Of a stretch of 14,255 bases of DNA, positions 1-6,369 are shown piece by piece (the first letter of the stretch is position 1; each line of letters opens with the position of its first letter). The notes beneath the pieces were generated by a model. It ran no database searches. It was not told the origin of the DNA and saw nothing but the letters and a program-made list of their open reading frames with translations. The DNA is taken from the NCBI GenBank assembly GCA_003650445.1, contig QMQE01000052.1:1-14255 (forward strand), written 5' to 3'. The position numbers and the translations under genes were made by a program. Source of the stretch: Acidobacteriota bacterium (GTDB lineage Bacteria; Acidobacteriota; Holophagae; Thermotomaculales; Thermotomaculaceae).

Positions 1-2
1 TC

Positions 3-53
3 AGATACAAAAAAACTGCCGCTGAAAAAACGGTGGTTCTGACAATTGAATAA
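3..53 (+). CDS. 3' end of an upstream gene (partial, unidentified)
   Basis: The third forward frame is open from the window edge to a TAA at 51-53 and encodes 16 residues ending KTVVLTIE. The other two forward frames hit stops at 23-25 and 40-42. The alternating hydrophobic ending resembles a terminal beta strand, and a terminator-like hairpin follows directly, which fits a real gene end. The piece is too short to assign a family, and a chance open frame is possible. Confidence 0.4.
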   Translation, partial: RYKKTAAEKTVVLTIE

Positions 54-56
54 TCT

Positions 57-98
57 GAAGCGTGACGGGTGGCAAAGTTTCTGTCACTTTTCTTTCTT
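57..98 (+). terminator. candidate intrinsic terminator
   Basis: GTGAC at 62-66 pairs with GTCAC at 83-87. The stem can be extended outward by GAA/TTC after one wobble and one mismatch. A T-rich run, TTTTCTTTCTT, follows at 88-98. The loop is long at about 16 nt, so this is a modest terminator. Its position between the upstream gene end and the promoter at 120-125 supports the reading. Confidence 0.4.
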
Positions 99-125
99 CT
101 GAACCGGGGCTGAATCAGGTATAAT
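97..125 (+). promoter_or_regulatory. promoter for the envelope glycosyltransferase cluster
   Basis: A perfect TATAAT -10 box lies at 120-125. The hexamer 17 nt upstream, TTCTGA at 97-102, matches the -35 consensus at only three positions, so the -35 assignment is weak. The predicted transcript would start near 132 and leave a leader of about 24 nt before the ATG at 156. A weak -35 could mean activator dependence or low expression. Confidence 0.55.
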
Positions 126-155
126 GTCGGGGAATTGCCTGTGAGGAGCGAGAAT

Positions 156-905
156 ATGCCAGAAAGCAGAATGGAACTGTCTATTGTTATTCCCATTTAT
201 AATGAAGAAGAGAATATTATCTCCCTGGTGGGGGAAATTCTCAACGCGCTGAAGGATTTCAATGAACCCTACGAGGTTGTCCTCGTGGACGATGGATCAA
301 AGGATAACTCTTTTCCATTGATGCAGCAGTTGCATAAGGAATACCCTGAGATTGTGCAATATGTTTCATTTACAGAAAATAACGGCCAGACCGCGGCATT
401 TATTGCCGGATTCCGGGCGGCAAGGGGGCGGTTGGTGGCGACATTGGACGGAGACCGCCAAAATGACCCGAATGATCTGCCGGGTATGATTGAAGAGTTA
501 AATCGAAGCGGCGTGGATATGGTGAACGGTATTCGGAAAAAACGCCGGGACAGCTGGATACGGAAATTGTCTTCGAAGATCGGAAACGGATTTCGAAACT
601 GGCTGACAAAGGAACAAGTAAGCGATGTGGGCTGCTCCATCCGTGTGATGAAACGGGAATGTGTGGCGGAAATCCCCTGTTTCAACGGGCTTCACCGTTT
701 TTTCCCCACATTGGTTCGGATGAAAGGGTTCAAGATTACTGAAATTCCAGTGAATCACCGGGAACGAACCCTCGGTGTATCAAAATATGGTGTACTGAAC
801 CGGGCCTTTGTTGGTTTTCATGACACCCTCGCGGTACGCTGGATGTTGAAGCGGGTTTTGAACTGGCAGGTGGGGGAATCGACATTGAAAGAAGGGAAAC
901 AATGA
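156..905 (+). CDS. DPM1/ArnC-like family 2 glycosyltransferase
   Basis: This 249-aa protein is a GT-A fold family 2 glycosyltransferase that most likely transfers a nucleotide-activated sugar to a polyprenyl phosphate at the cytoplasmic face of the inner membrane. The N-terminus carries the family signature VIPIYNEEEN (11-20). DDGS (45-48) and DGD (98-100) are the nucleotide and metal-binding acidic motifs. The DVGCSIRVMKRE stretch (157-168) and HRERTLGVSKYG (201-212) are typical of DPM1-like enzymes. There is no pair of C-terminal membrane helices as in ArnC or GtrB, so it resembles the short soluble DPM1 type. I chose the ATG at 156 over an upstream TTG at 135 because GAGGAG at 143-148 is well spaced from it. 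The stop overlaps the next start in ATGA. The ArnT-like gene two positions downstream suggests it makes that enzyme's lipid-linked donor. The sugar is unknown. Confidence 0.9.
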   Translation: MPESRMELSIVIPIYNEEENIISLVGEILNALKDFNEPYEVVLVDDGSKDNSFPLMQQLHKEYPEIVQYVSFTENNGQTAAFIAGFRAARGRLVATLDGDRQNDPNDLPGMIEELNRSGVDMVNGIRKKRRDSWIRKLSSKIGNGFRNWLTKEQVSDVGCSIRVMKRECVAEIPCFNGLHRFFPTLVRMKGFKITEIPVNHRERTLGVSKYGVLNRAFVGFHDTLAVRWMLKRVLNWQVGESTLKEGKQ

Positions 906-1180
906 GTGCGAAGGCCTTCATTTATATGCTGGGTTTTGTTGCCCAGGGGATTTTCGCATCCCGGTTCATTGTCCAGTGGATTGCCAGTGAGAAGGAAAAA
1001 CGAAGCGTGATTCCCATGGCATTCTGGTATCTGAGTTTTGCAGGGGGTCTGCTTTTGACAGTATATGCGGTGTTCAGAAAGGATCCGGTCTTTATTCTGG
1101 GACAGGCCAGCGGTTTGATTGTGTATTCCCGGAACATTATCCTCCGGTGGCGGGAAGCGCGGCAAAGTGAAGTGGACTAA
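902..1180 (+). CDS. LAB_N-domain small membrane protein
   Basis: This 92-aa protein matches in full the domain called lipid A biosynthesis N-terminal (LAB_N), which in some bacteria is fused to LpxB and in others stands alone. Three hydrophobic segments can be seen (about 6-24, 36-55 and 62-80). Conserved-looking patches are QWIASE (25-30), SVIPMAFWYLS (35-45) and GQASGLIVYSRNI (67-79). The SVIP and FWYLS stretch resembles PQ-loop/SemiSWEET half-transporters, which are also three-helix proteins. That suggests, as inference only, a role in moving a lipid-linked sugar across the membrane, comparable to ArnE/ArnF. It starts in an ATGA overlap with the glycosyltransferase upstream and overlaps the next gene by 14 nt, so the three are very probably cotranslated. 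A biochemical function for the stand-alone form is not known to me. Confidence 0.85.
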   Translation: MSAKAFIYMLGFVAQGIFASRFIVQWIASEKEKRSVIPMAFWYLSFAGGLLLTVYAVFRKDPVFILGQASGLIVYSRNIILRWREARQSEVD

Positions 1181-2738
1181 GATTTTCCTGCTTTCTTTTC
1201 TTTTTTTCCTGGCCGTGTTTCCCCAGTCTTTTCTGCGGGATTTGTGGGAGCCGGATGAGCCGCGCTTTGCGCTGGTGGCCCGGGAGATGATTCAGACCGG
1301 TGATTTCGTCATGCCTCACCGGAATAATAAACCCTATCCCGACAAGCCACCGCTTTTTTTCTGGGCCATTGCGCTTTCTTCGCTGGCAACAGGAGGTGTC
1401 AACACCATGGCGGCAATGCTGCCATCGGCAATGGCTGGTGGATTTCTTGTCCTGCTGGTGTTTTTCCTTGCCCGGCGGTTAATCGGAGACGATGAGACCG
1501 CATTCCTGTCAGCCTTGATTCTTGCCACCTCTTTCAAAATTTTCTGGCAGGCATCCCACGCTCAGATCGATATGCTCCTGGCGTTTTTGACGACGTTGGC
1601 CATGTTCGGCTTTGTCCGTAGGGAAACCGGCGGGGGAAAGCGGGATGTACTGTTGGCGTGGGCGGCAATGGCCCTTGCCACACTGTCCAAGGGGCCGGTG
1701 GGGTTTATTCTGCCCATTGGCGCCATGCTCGTGTACCGCCGATGGTCGGGGAAACGGCGCTACCGGGAACTGTTTACAGCCGGTGGCATCGGCGTATTTT
1801 CGGGGATTGTGGGTTGCTGGCTGGTTCTTCTCGTTGTGCAGGGTTTGCAGTCCGGGCAATCGGCCTACCTGGAAAACATTCTGTTCAAGCAGACAGTGGT
1901 CCGCTTCGCCAGGTCCTGGCATCATTACCAGCCGGTGTACTATTTCTTCAAGGTCATCCTCTATGATTTTTTCCCATGGAGTCCCTTTCTGGTATCGTTG
2001 ATAATCTTGAAATTCAAAAAGATGAAATTTACCGATACGGAGAAGTTTCTGTTTTCATGGCTGTTGTTTGTACTACTATTCTTTTCCATTCCCATGGGAA
2101 AGCGTGGCCTCTACATCCTGCCCCTGTACCCGGCTGCAGCGATCCTTGTTGCCGGCTTTTTCCGGGAACGGCGGGATGGCAGGTGGTTTTCCATTCCGGT
2201 GAAGGTTGTGGTGGTTGTTTATGCTCTTTTCGGGCTGATTCTGGTAGTGAAAGGCCATCTTTCCTTCCCCGGAACCGCTTCGGTTTCCCTGCTCTGGCCG
2301 GGCCTTGCCTGCATTGGGGCGGCTTTCTGGGTCTTTTTCAGGCAAAAGAGCCCCCTCGTTCCCATTGTTGCCGCCCAGCTGATGCTCTTTCTCGTGGCCG
2401 GCTACTGGGTGACACCGGTCTTGAATCAGAACAATTCGGTCCGGCCCTTTGTCAAGAAGAATATGACGTTTCTTGATGCCGGAAGCAAGGTGGCCATTGC
2501 CCAGTACCGTTCCGCCCATGTCTTCTACGGTGACCGGAATCTGGTGGAATTTCCGGGAATTTCCGAATCAGACAATATCGCGAATTTTGTTTCTTTTCTG
2601 AAGAAAACCCCGGATTCGTTCGGAATCCTGAGTCAAACATGGGTTACCCGGCTTTCAAAGATGGGGATTCCGATACAGGTGCTCAACGAACGGCGGGTGG
2701 GCAACAAGAAACTGTGTTTCATCCGAATCAATAAATGA
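1167..2738 (+). CDS. ArnT-like polytopic glycosyltransferase (GT83/GT39 type)
   Basis: This 523-aa inner-membrane protein resembles ArnT/PMT-type GT-C enzymes, which use polyprenyl-phosphate sugars to glycosylate envelope acceptors such as lipid A on the periplasmic side. After the first membrane helix comes WEPDEPRFA (27-35), the acidic first-loop motif of the family. YPDKPPLFFW (57-66) and LSKGPVGFILP (173-183) follow, then KRGLYILPLYPAAA (312-325). About ten to twelve hydrophobic helices fill 1-415, and a soluble tail of about 105 residues ends the protein. I prefer the GTG at 1167, preceded by GGGAAG at 1152-1157. The more upstream TTG at 1119 would add an unlikely Gly/Lys-rich leader and a 62-nt overlap. 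The upstream glycosyltransferase and LAB_N protein fit as donor synthase and possible flippase. The transferred sugar and the acceptor cannot be read from the sequence. Confidence 0.85.
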   Translation: MKWTKIFLLSFLFFLAVFPQSFLRDLWEPDEPRFALVAREMIQTGDFVMPHRNNKPYPDKPPLFFWAIALSSLATGGVNTMAAMLPSAMAGGFLVLLVFFLARRLIGDDETAFLSALILATSFKIFWQASHAQIDMLLAFLTTLAMFGFVRRETGGGKRDVLLAWAAMALATLSKGPVGFILPIGAMLVYRRWSGKRRYRELFTAGGIGVFSGIVGCWLVLLVVQGLQSGQSAYLENILFKQTVVRFARSWHHYQPVYYFFKVILYDFFPWSPFLVSLIILKFKKMKFTDTEKFLFSWLLFVLLFFSIPMGKRGLYILPLYPAAAILVAGFFRERRDGRWFSIPVKVVVVVYALFGLILVVKGHLSFPGTASVSLLWPGLACIGAAFWVFFRQKSPLVPIVAAQLMLFLVAGYWVTPVLNQNNSVRPFVKKNMTFLDAGSKVAIAQYRSAHVFYGDRNLVEFPGISESDNIANFVSFLKKTPDSFGILSQTWVTRLSKMGIPIQVLNERRVGNKKLCFIRINK

Positions 2739-2863
2739 TTCTTTTTCAGAAAAACCCACTTATCTGTTAAAAAAATGACATGTTTGAGTCAATCTCCTTA
2801 AAGTTTGCATAAAATTAGCTGTTTTAGTGCTCAAAATGAGTACAGAGTCAAGGGAAGTGCCGG
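2739..2863. other. AT-rich intergenic upstream region
   Basis: This gene-free stretch lies between the ArnT-like gene and the next promoter. It has A/T-rich runs and no open frame of note. A short TTTTTC/GAAAAA repeat sits just after the stop codon but lacks the GC stem and T tail of a convincing terminator. The inverted repeat at 2827-2843 is listed separately. Confidence 0.6.
2827..2843. promoter_or_regulatory. inverted repeat, candidate regulator site upstream of -35
   Basis: GTGCTCA (2827-2833) and TGAGTAC (2837-2843) form a 7-3-7 inverted repeat with one mismatch. Its centre lies about 64 nt before the predicted transcription start, a position typical of activators that bind upstream of -35. 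The 8-mer GCTCAAAA within it (2829-2836) recurs in reverse complement as TTTTGAGC at 2874-2881, between the -35 and -10 boxes. Binding by any regulator is inference. Confidence 0.35.
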
Positions 2864-2892
2864 TTGACAGGGCTTTTGAGCCTTGATATTAT
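2864..2892 (+). promoter_or_regulatory. strong sigma70-type promoter
   Basis: TTGACA at 2864-2869 is a perfect -35 box. A 17-nt spacer leads to TATTAT at 2887-2892, a five-of-six -10 box. The expected transcription start is near 2899, giving a leader of about 34 nt to the ATG at 2933. The spacer contains the palindrome GGCT-TTTG-AGCC (2871-2882), where a repressor could block polymerase. AAGGAG at 2921-2926, 6 nt before the ATG, is a strong ribosome binding site. This is the best promoter in the window, and it may also feed the ATP synthase genes. Confidence 0.8.
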
Positions 2893-2932
2893 GGATGCAA
2901 CCTTTTTGTGACTATTTTGAAAGGAGTTTAAC

Positions 2933-4747
2933 ATGGCTGATTATCAGGTGTTGGGGAATTACATTGTTTCAGAAAAAATGAGGGAAACCCCGGTGGGGTT
3001 GATGCATCGCGGGATTGTGGCCCCGGATGGCACTTTTGAGAAATTTGTTTTTATCAATCGCTTTGACAGCCATTTGACTGGGTTTCAGACATTTTTCAAG
3101 GCACTCGACAATCAGTTCAGAACCGTATCCAAACTCAGCGGAGCTTTCATCGCGTCGGTTGAAGCAGTGGAGCAGGTGGACGGTGAAAATATGTCCATTC
3201 TGGAATTTGCTGATGGCAAATTCCTGGATGAGGCCATTCGCAGAAGTACGGAAGAAGGGTTTCCGTTTTCCATAGACCATGTTCTCCTCATTGCAAGTAA
3301 AACATCAGCTGCACTGGCTTATTGTTACGATAAGGGAATTTCTTACGGGTTTCTGAGCCCTTCCAGTATCCATCTGTCTTTTGAAGGAGATGTGAAGCTA
3401 TACGATACATTGACAGCCCCCTTTATGCCGTCATTGCTTAACCAGAATCCGGAACTGAAGGCAGAGTTTGCAGATTATATTCATCCGGATGTCTGGAAGA
3501 ATGGAAAGGGCGGACAGGTGCACGATGTATTTTCCATCGGGGCAATTATCTTCAAGCTGTTGACAGGAAAATCGTTTCTGGAGAATGGCAGGCTTCCGGC
3601 TGATATTAAGGCTAAACTGGATGGTGCGGTTCTTGGCTCCTCTTCCTTTGGAGATGATCCGATACCCGACGATGTCAAGGCTATTTTGCAGAAGTCGCTG
3701 GATATAAATGGTGGATACCGAAACGTTCAGGAATTCAATGAAGTCCTTGAAAACCTGATTTTCTCCGGCGATTATTCTCCCACTACATTTAATCTGGCTT
3801 TCTTTATGCATTCTTTGTACCGGGAGCAGAGCGAACAGTCTGCTAAGTTACTGGACATGGAAAAAAGCGCGAACTATGCCGGTTATTTTGTAAGCGGAGG
3901 CGAAGGCTTTGGTGAAGCGAAGAAAATGTCCAAGGGCCTGCTGATAGGGCTTATTGCGCTTGTTATAATTGTAGTGGTTGCCGGAGGATATTTCTTCATG
4001 CAGAAGACGAAGGCCGAGAAGCAGCGTCAATTGGCGGTTCAAAAGGCGACCCAGGAAATCGCCAAACAGAAGGAACTGGAAAAGAAGAAGAACGAAGAGA
4101 TTGCCAAGATGAAGGCGGATATGGACGCGCAAATGAAAAAGATGATGAGTGAGCTGCAGGCGGAAGCGGATCAGAAGGCAAAAGCGATCCTGATGAAAAG
4201 GGTAGAAGCCGAGCGGAAAAAGCAGATGGAGCAGATTCGCAAAGCAGAACAGGAAAAGAAGCGGATTGAAATGGAGACTAAAAAGAAGGAAGCGCTGTTG
4301 AAACAGCAGCAGGCGGAAAAGCAGCAGAAGAAGGAAGCCGCACTGGCCGAAAAGAAAAGGCAGGAAGAGCTGAAGAAAAAACAGGAAGAGGAAGCAAAGC
4401 AGAAAAAGCTGGCTGAACAGAAGAAGAGGGATGAGGCGAAGAAGGCATTGTATGGCCAGGTTGTTGGCCTCAGTATGGTTGATGTCGCACCGAAGGTGAT
4501 TTTCAAAGAGAATCCGAAGGTGAGCCCATCCTGGCACATCCGTGGAACAATAATGATGTCCGCTTTGATTGATGAAAATGGGAACACAACTGAAGTAAAG
4601 GTGATCCGGGGTCTTTCTTCTGCCGGCCGGAATGGAAAACTGGCGGAACGACGGATTGTGGAAACGGTAAAGAAATGGAAATATACACCGGGAATGAAGG
4701 ATGGCGTGGCTGTGAAGGTCTGGATTACCATTCGCATTACAATCTGA
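2933..4747 (+). CDS. pseudokinase - membrane helix - long charged helix - TonB/TolA-like C-terminal domain protein
   Basis: This 604-aa protein has four parts. Residues 1-280 follow a Ser/Thr protein kinase fold, but the key positions are altered. The catalytic loop reads YGFLSPSSIHL (138-148), so Asp, Lys and Asn of HRDLKPSN are F140, S142 and S145. DFG is replaced by DTL (158-160). The beta-3 Lys position appears to be N42. The APE region survives as HPD (184-186), with D198 and the SIG motif (201-203) intact. Residues 335-356 form one membrane helix without the His found in TonB. Residues 357-506 are rich in Lys, Glu, Gln and Ala, as in the TolA stalk. Residues 510-604 match the TonB C-terminal family (ALIDENGNTTEVKVIRG, then KKWKYTPG). 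The expected topology puts the pseudokinase in the cytoplasm, the stalk across the periplasm and the TonB-like domain at the outer membrane. It is probably a non-catalytic sensor or linker. No ExbB/ExbD genes are visible nearby. Confidence 0.85.
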   Translation: MADYQVLGNYIVSEKMRETPVGLMHRGIVAPDGTFEKFVFINRFDSHLTGFQTFFKALDNQFRTVSKLSGAFIASVEAVEQVDGENMSILEFADGKFLDEAIRRSTEEGFPFSIDHVLLIASKTSAALAYCYDKGISYGFLSPSSIHLSFEGDVKLYDTLTAPFMPSLLNQNPELKAEFADYIHPDVWKNGKGGQVHDVFSIGAIIFKLLTGKSFLENGRLPADIKAKLDGAVLGSSSFGDDPIPDDVKAILQKSLDINGGYRNVQEFNEVLENLIFSGDYSPTTFNLAFFMHSLYREQSEQSAKLLDMEKSANYAGYFVSGGEGFGEAKKMSKGLLIGLIALVIIVVVAGGYFFMQKTKAEKQRQLAVQKATQEIAKQKELEKKKNEEIAKMKADMDAQMKKMMSELQAEADQKAKAILMKRVEAERKKQMEQIRKAEQEKKRIEMETKKKEALLKQQQAEKQQKKEAALAEKKRQEELKKKQEEEAKQKKLAEQKKRDEAKKALYGQVVGLSMVDVAPKVIFKENPKVSPSWHIRGTIMMSALIDENGNTTEVKVIRGLSSAGRNGKLAERRIVETVKKWKYTPGMKDGVAVKVWITIRITI

Positions 4748-4756
4748 TTCATAGCA

Positions 4757-4785
4757 TTGAAGGTAATTAAAATCTATGGTATCGT
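4757..4785 (+). promoter_or_regulatory. possible weak promoter for the ATP synthase operon
   Basis: TTGAAG at 4757-4762 and TATCGT at 4780-4785 are 17 nt apart in the 69-nt gap before the b' gene. Both boxes are imperfect. The operon could equally be read through from the strong promoter at 2864, because I see no convincing terminator after 4747. A split repeat, CATAG (4750-4754) and CTATG (4774-4778), overlaps the same region. Confidence 0.3.
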
Positions 4786-4816
4786 GAACTGACATTTTTT
4801 GAAGGAAGGGGACGCT

Positions 4817-5275
4817 ATGGAACAATTTATGTTGACGTTGCCGGGGCCGATGCGGATCAATTCGACCTTCCTTTTCGTTTTGGCTGTGTTCATCGTATTG
4901 TTCGTGCTGTTGAAGCGATTTTACGTGGACAGTTATTCAGATGTGATGGAAAAGAGGCAGGACATTATTGAGGGGGCAGAGAGGAAGCTGAAGGATGTGG
5001 AGGCCCTCTATGTGGAGAAGCTTGCTTTTTTTGAATCTGAACTGAAGAATGCCAGGATGAATGCCAATGCCCTCCGGGAAAGGTTGGTAGGAGAAGCACT
5101 AAAGGAACGGGAGACTGTTGTGTCTCGTGCCAGGGCCAGTGCAAGGGAACAGAAGGCGCGCATGGAGAAGGAAACCATGGAGGTGATTGAAACAGAAAAA
5201 GCGGCGGCCGGTGCTTTTGTGAATAATCTGGCCGAGCAGATTGCTGAATCTCTGGTGGGAAGGAAAATCTCATGA
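4817..5275 (+). CDS. F1Fo ATP synthase subunit b' (first b-type subunit)
   Basis: This 152-aa protein is the first of two b-type stator subunits of ATP synthase. In other bacteria b' and b pair to form the peripheral stalk that holds the F1 head against rotor torque. The sequence has a short N-terminus, one membrane helix (16-33), the boundary motif KRFYVDSYSDVMEKRQ (33-48) and then a long alpha-helical, charged region to the end. I chose the ATG at 4817 over the TTG at 4799 because the purine-rich AAGGAAGGGGA (4802-4812) is the ribosome binding site for it and would otherwise be translated. The stop overlaps the next start as ATGA. The assignment rests on position and architecture, since b-type subunits diverge strongly. 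Which of the two is called b' is a convention. Confidence 0.85.
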   Translation: MEQFMLTLPGPMRINSTFLFVLAVFIVLFVLLKRFYVDSYSDVMEKRQDIIEGAERKLKDVEALYVEKLAFFESELKNARMNANALRERLVGEALKERETVVSRARASAREQKARMEKETMEVIETEKAAAGAFVNNLAEQIAESLVGRKIS

Positions 5276-5814
5276 AGAAACTGGTTGTTCTGGTCTTTTT
5301 TATGGGTGTTCCCGCTTTTGCGGCTGGTCATATTCCGGAAGGATATTGGTTTGAGTTGTTTGCCAAATCGGTCAATGCGGTTGTTTTTTTTGGCGTGTTA
5401 TTCTGGTTGGTGAGGAAGCCGATTGCCAATGCACTGCGTTCCCAGCGGGAAAATCTTTCCCTTCAATTGGAAGACGCGGAGCGTAAAGAAAAGGAAGCTG
5501 CTGAGCGCCTGGCTCAAATTGAAGCAAGGATGGAAGGCCTCAAGGACGAGGTGGAAGAAATATTAAAGAAGACAGATGAAGCTGCCAACCGGGAAAAAGA
5601 GCGGATTCTGGAGCAGGCGAAGCGGGAGGCGGAGAAAATCCATCGCATTGCCGAACGAGAAATCGAAATGAGGTTCCGCACTGCAAAGGATGAGCTGAGA
5701 AAATACATGACAGATATGGCAGTTGAAAAGGCGGAGAGTATATTGTTGGAAAAAATGGAAACCAGGGATATTGAAAACACGATGATGCAGTACCTGAAAG
5801 AGTTGGAGGGATAG
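5272..5814 (+). CDS. atpF: F1Fo ATP synthase subunit b
   Basis: This 180-aa protein is the second b-type stator subunit. An N-terminal hydrophobic stretch (4-18) ends AFAAG and looks like a signal peptide with a possible cleavage after residue 17. A second hydrophobic segment (29-47, ending FWLVRKP) is the membrane anchor proper. From residue 55 onward the protein is one continuous charged helix, and the last 25 residues would reach the delta subunit. Some bacterial b subunits of b/b'-type operons are longer in just this way at the N-terminus. It overlaps b' by 4 nt and abuts the delta gene (TAG then ATG), which implies coupled translation. Whether the N-terminal segment is cleaved cannot be told from sequence. 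Confidence 0.9.
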   Translation: MKKLVVLVFFMGVPAFAAGHIPEGYWFELFAKSVNAVVFFGVLFWLVRKPIANALRSQRENLSLQLEDAERKEKEAAERLAQIEARMEGLKDEVEEILKKTDEAANREKERILEQAKREAEKIHRIAEREIEMRFRTAKDELRKYMTDMAVEKAESILLEKMETRDIENTMMQYLKELEG

Positions 5815-6369
5815 ATGGCAGGCCAGGAAGCTGTAAATCGCTATGCCAGGGCATTTGTGTCCATCATTTCAAAAAAAGAAAATGCGCTGGCACTCTATGG
5901 GGAATTCCATGATGCAGTTCAGGGACTAACGGAAAATAAGGCAATTGTTCACTATTTCATGAATCCATCGATTTTAACCCGGGACAAAGTTGACATGATT
6001 GCTAAAATGATGACGGAGGCCGGGTCTGATGAGATTGTTCGTCGCCTGATAGTTACCCTGATTAAGAATAACCGCTTCAATATTCTCACGTATCTTGCAG
6101 AGCCGATCAGGCGAATGTTGTATGAGCAGTTGGGAATGGTGGAAGTGAAGCTGACGGTTCCAGTCGCCCTTTCAAAAGAGATGGAAAAAAAGTTTAAGGC
6201 CGCTTTTGAAAAGAAGACTGGGAAACAGGTGATTTTAAGTACTGAAATAGATTCGGGAGTTATCGGAGGTGCGGTAGCCAGAATCGGAAGTCTCCTGATT
6301 GATGGGAGCGTGAAGACCAACCTGGTTAAGGTAAGAGAAAAACTGACGGGAGAAATGCAATGGCGCTAA
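5815..6369 (+). CDS. atpH: F1Fo ATP synthase subunit delta
   Basis: This 184-aa protein is the delta subunit (OSCP), which ties the top of the F1 head to the b/b' stalk. The N-terminus has the family start RYARAF (9-14). The C-terminal domain carries the typical GVIGGAVARIGSLLIDGS (148-165) and ends in a basic helix. Length is normal for bacterial delta. A ribosome binding site, GGAGGG, lies at 5805-5810 inside the end of the b gene. Its stop codon lies inside the alpha gene, with a 10-nt overlap (6360-6369), so alpha translation probably depends on delta translation. Confidence 0.95.
   Translation: MAGQEAVNRYARAFVSIISKKENALALYGEFHDAVQGLTENKAIVHYFMNPSILTRDKVDMIAKMMTEAGSDEIVRRLIVTLIKNNRFNILTYLAEPIRRMLYEQLGMVEVKLTVPVALSKEMEKKFKAAFEKKTGKQVILSTEIDSGVIGGAVARIGSLLIDGSVKTNLVKVREKLTGEMQWR

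Noticed and set aside
1119..1166. Upstream TTG start for the ArnT-like gene
   Set aside because: It adds a 16-residue leader, Gly/Lys-rich in its second half, before the first membrane helix and a 62-nt overlap. The GTG at 1167 has a purine-rich site before it and places the helix at the N-terminus.
2739..2775. Terminator after the ArnT-like gene (TTTTTC/GAAAAA repeat)
   Set aside because: The stem is only A-T pairs apart from one G-C, the loop would be too small, and no T-run follows.
4030..4440. Purine-rich, repetitive-looking stretch as a possible DNA repeat
   Set aside because: No fixed repeat unit is present. The pattern follows from Lys, Glu, Gln and Ala codons of the helical stalk.
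3848..4825. Long minus-strand open frame of 325 codons opposite the stalk-encoding part of the pseudokinase-TonB gene, and a second one at 4171-4752
   Set aside because: Both are rich in Leu, Phe and Ser because they mirror Lys/Glu/Gln codons (AAG, GAA, CAG). No ribosome binding site or family pattern is visible, and the + strand gene is clearly real.
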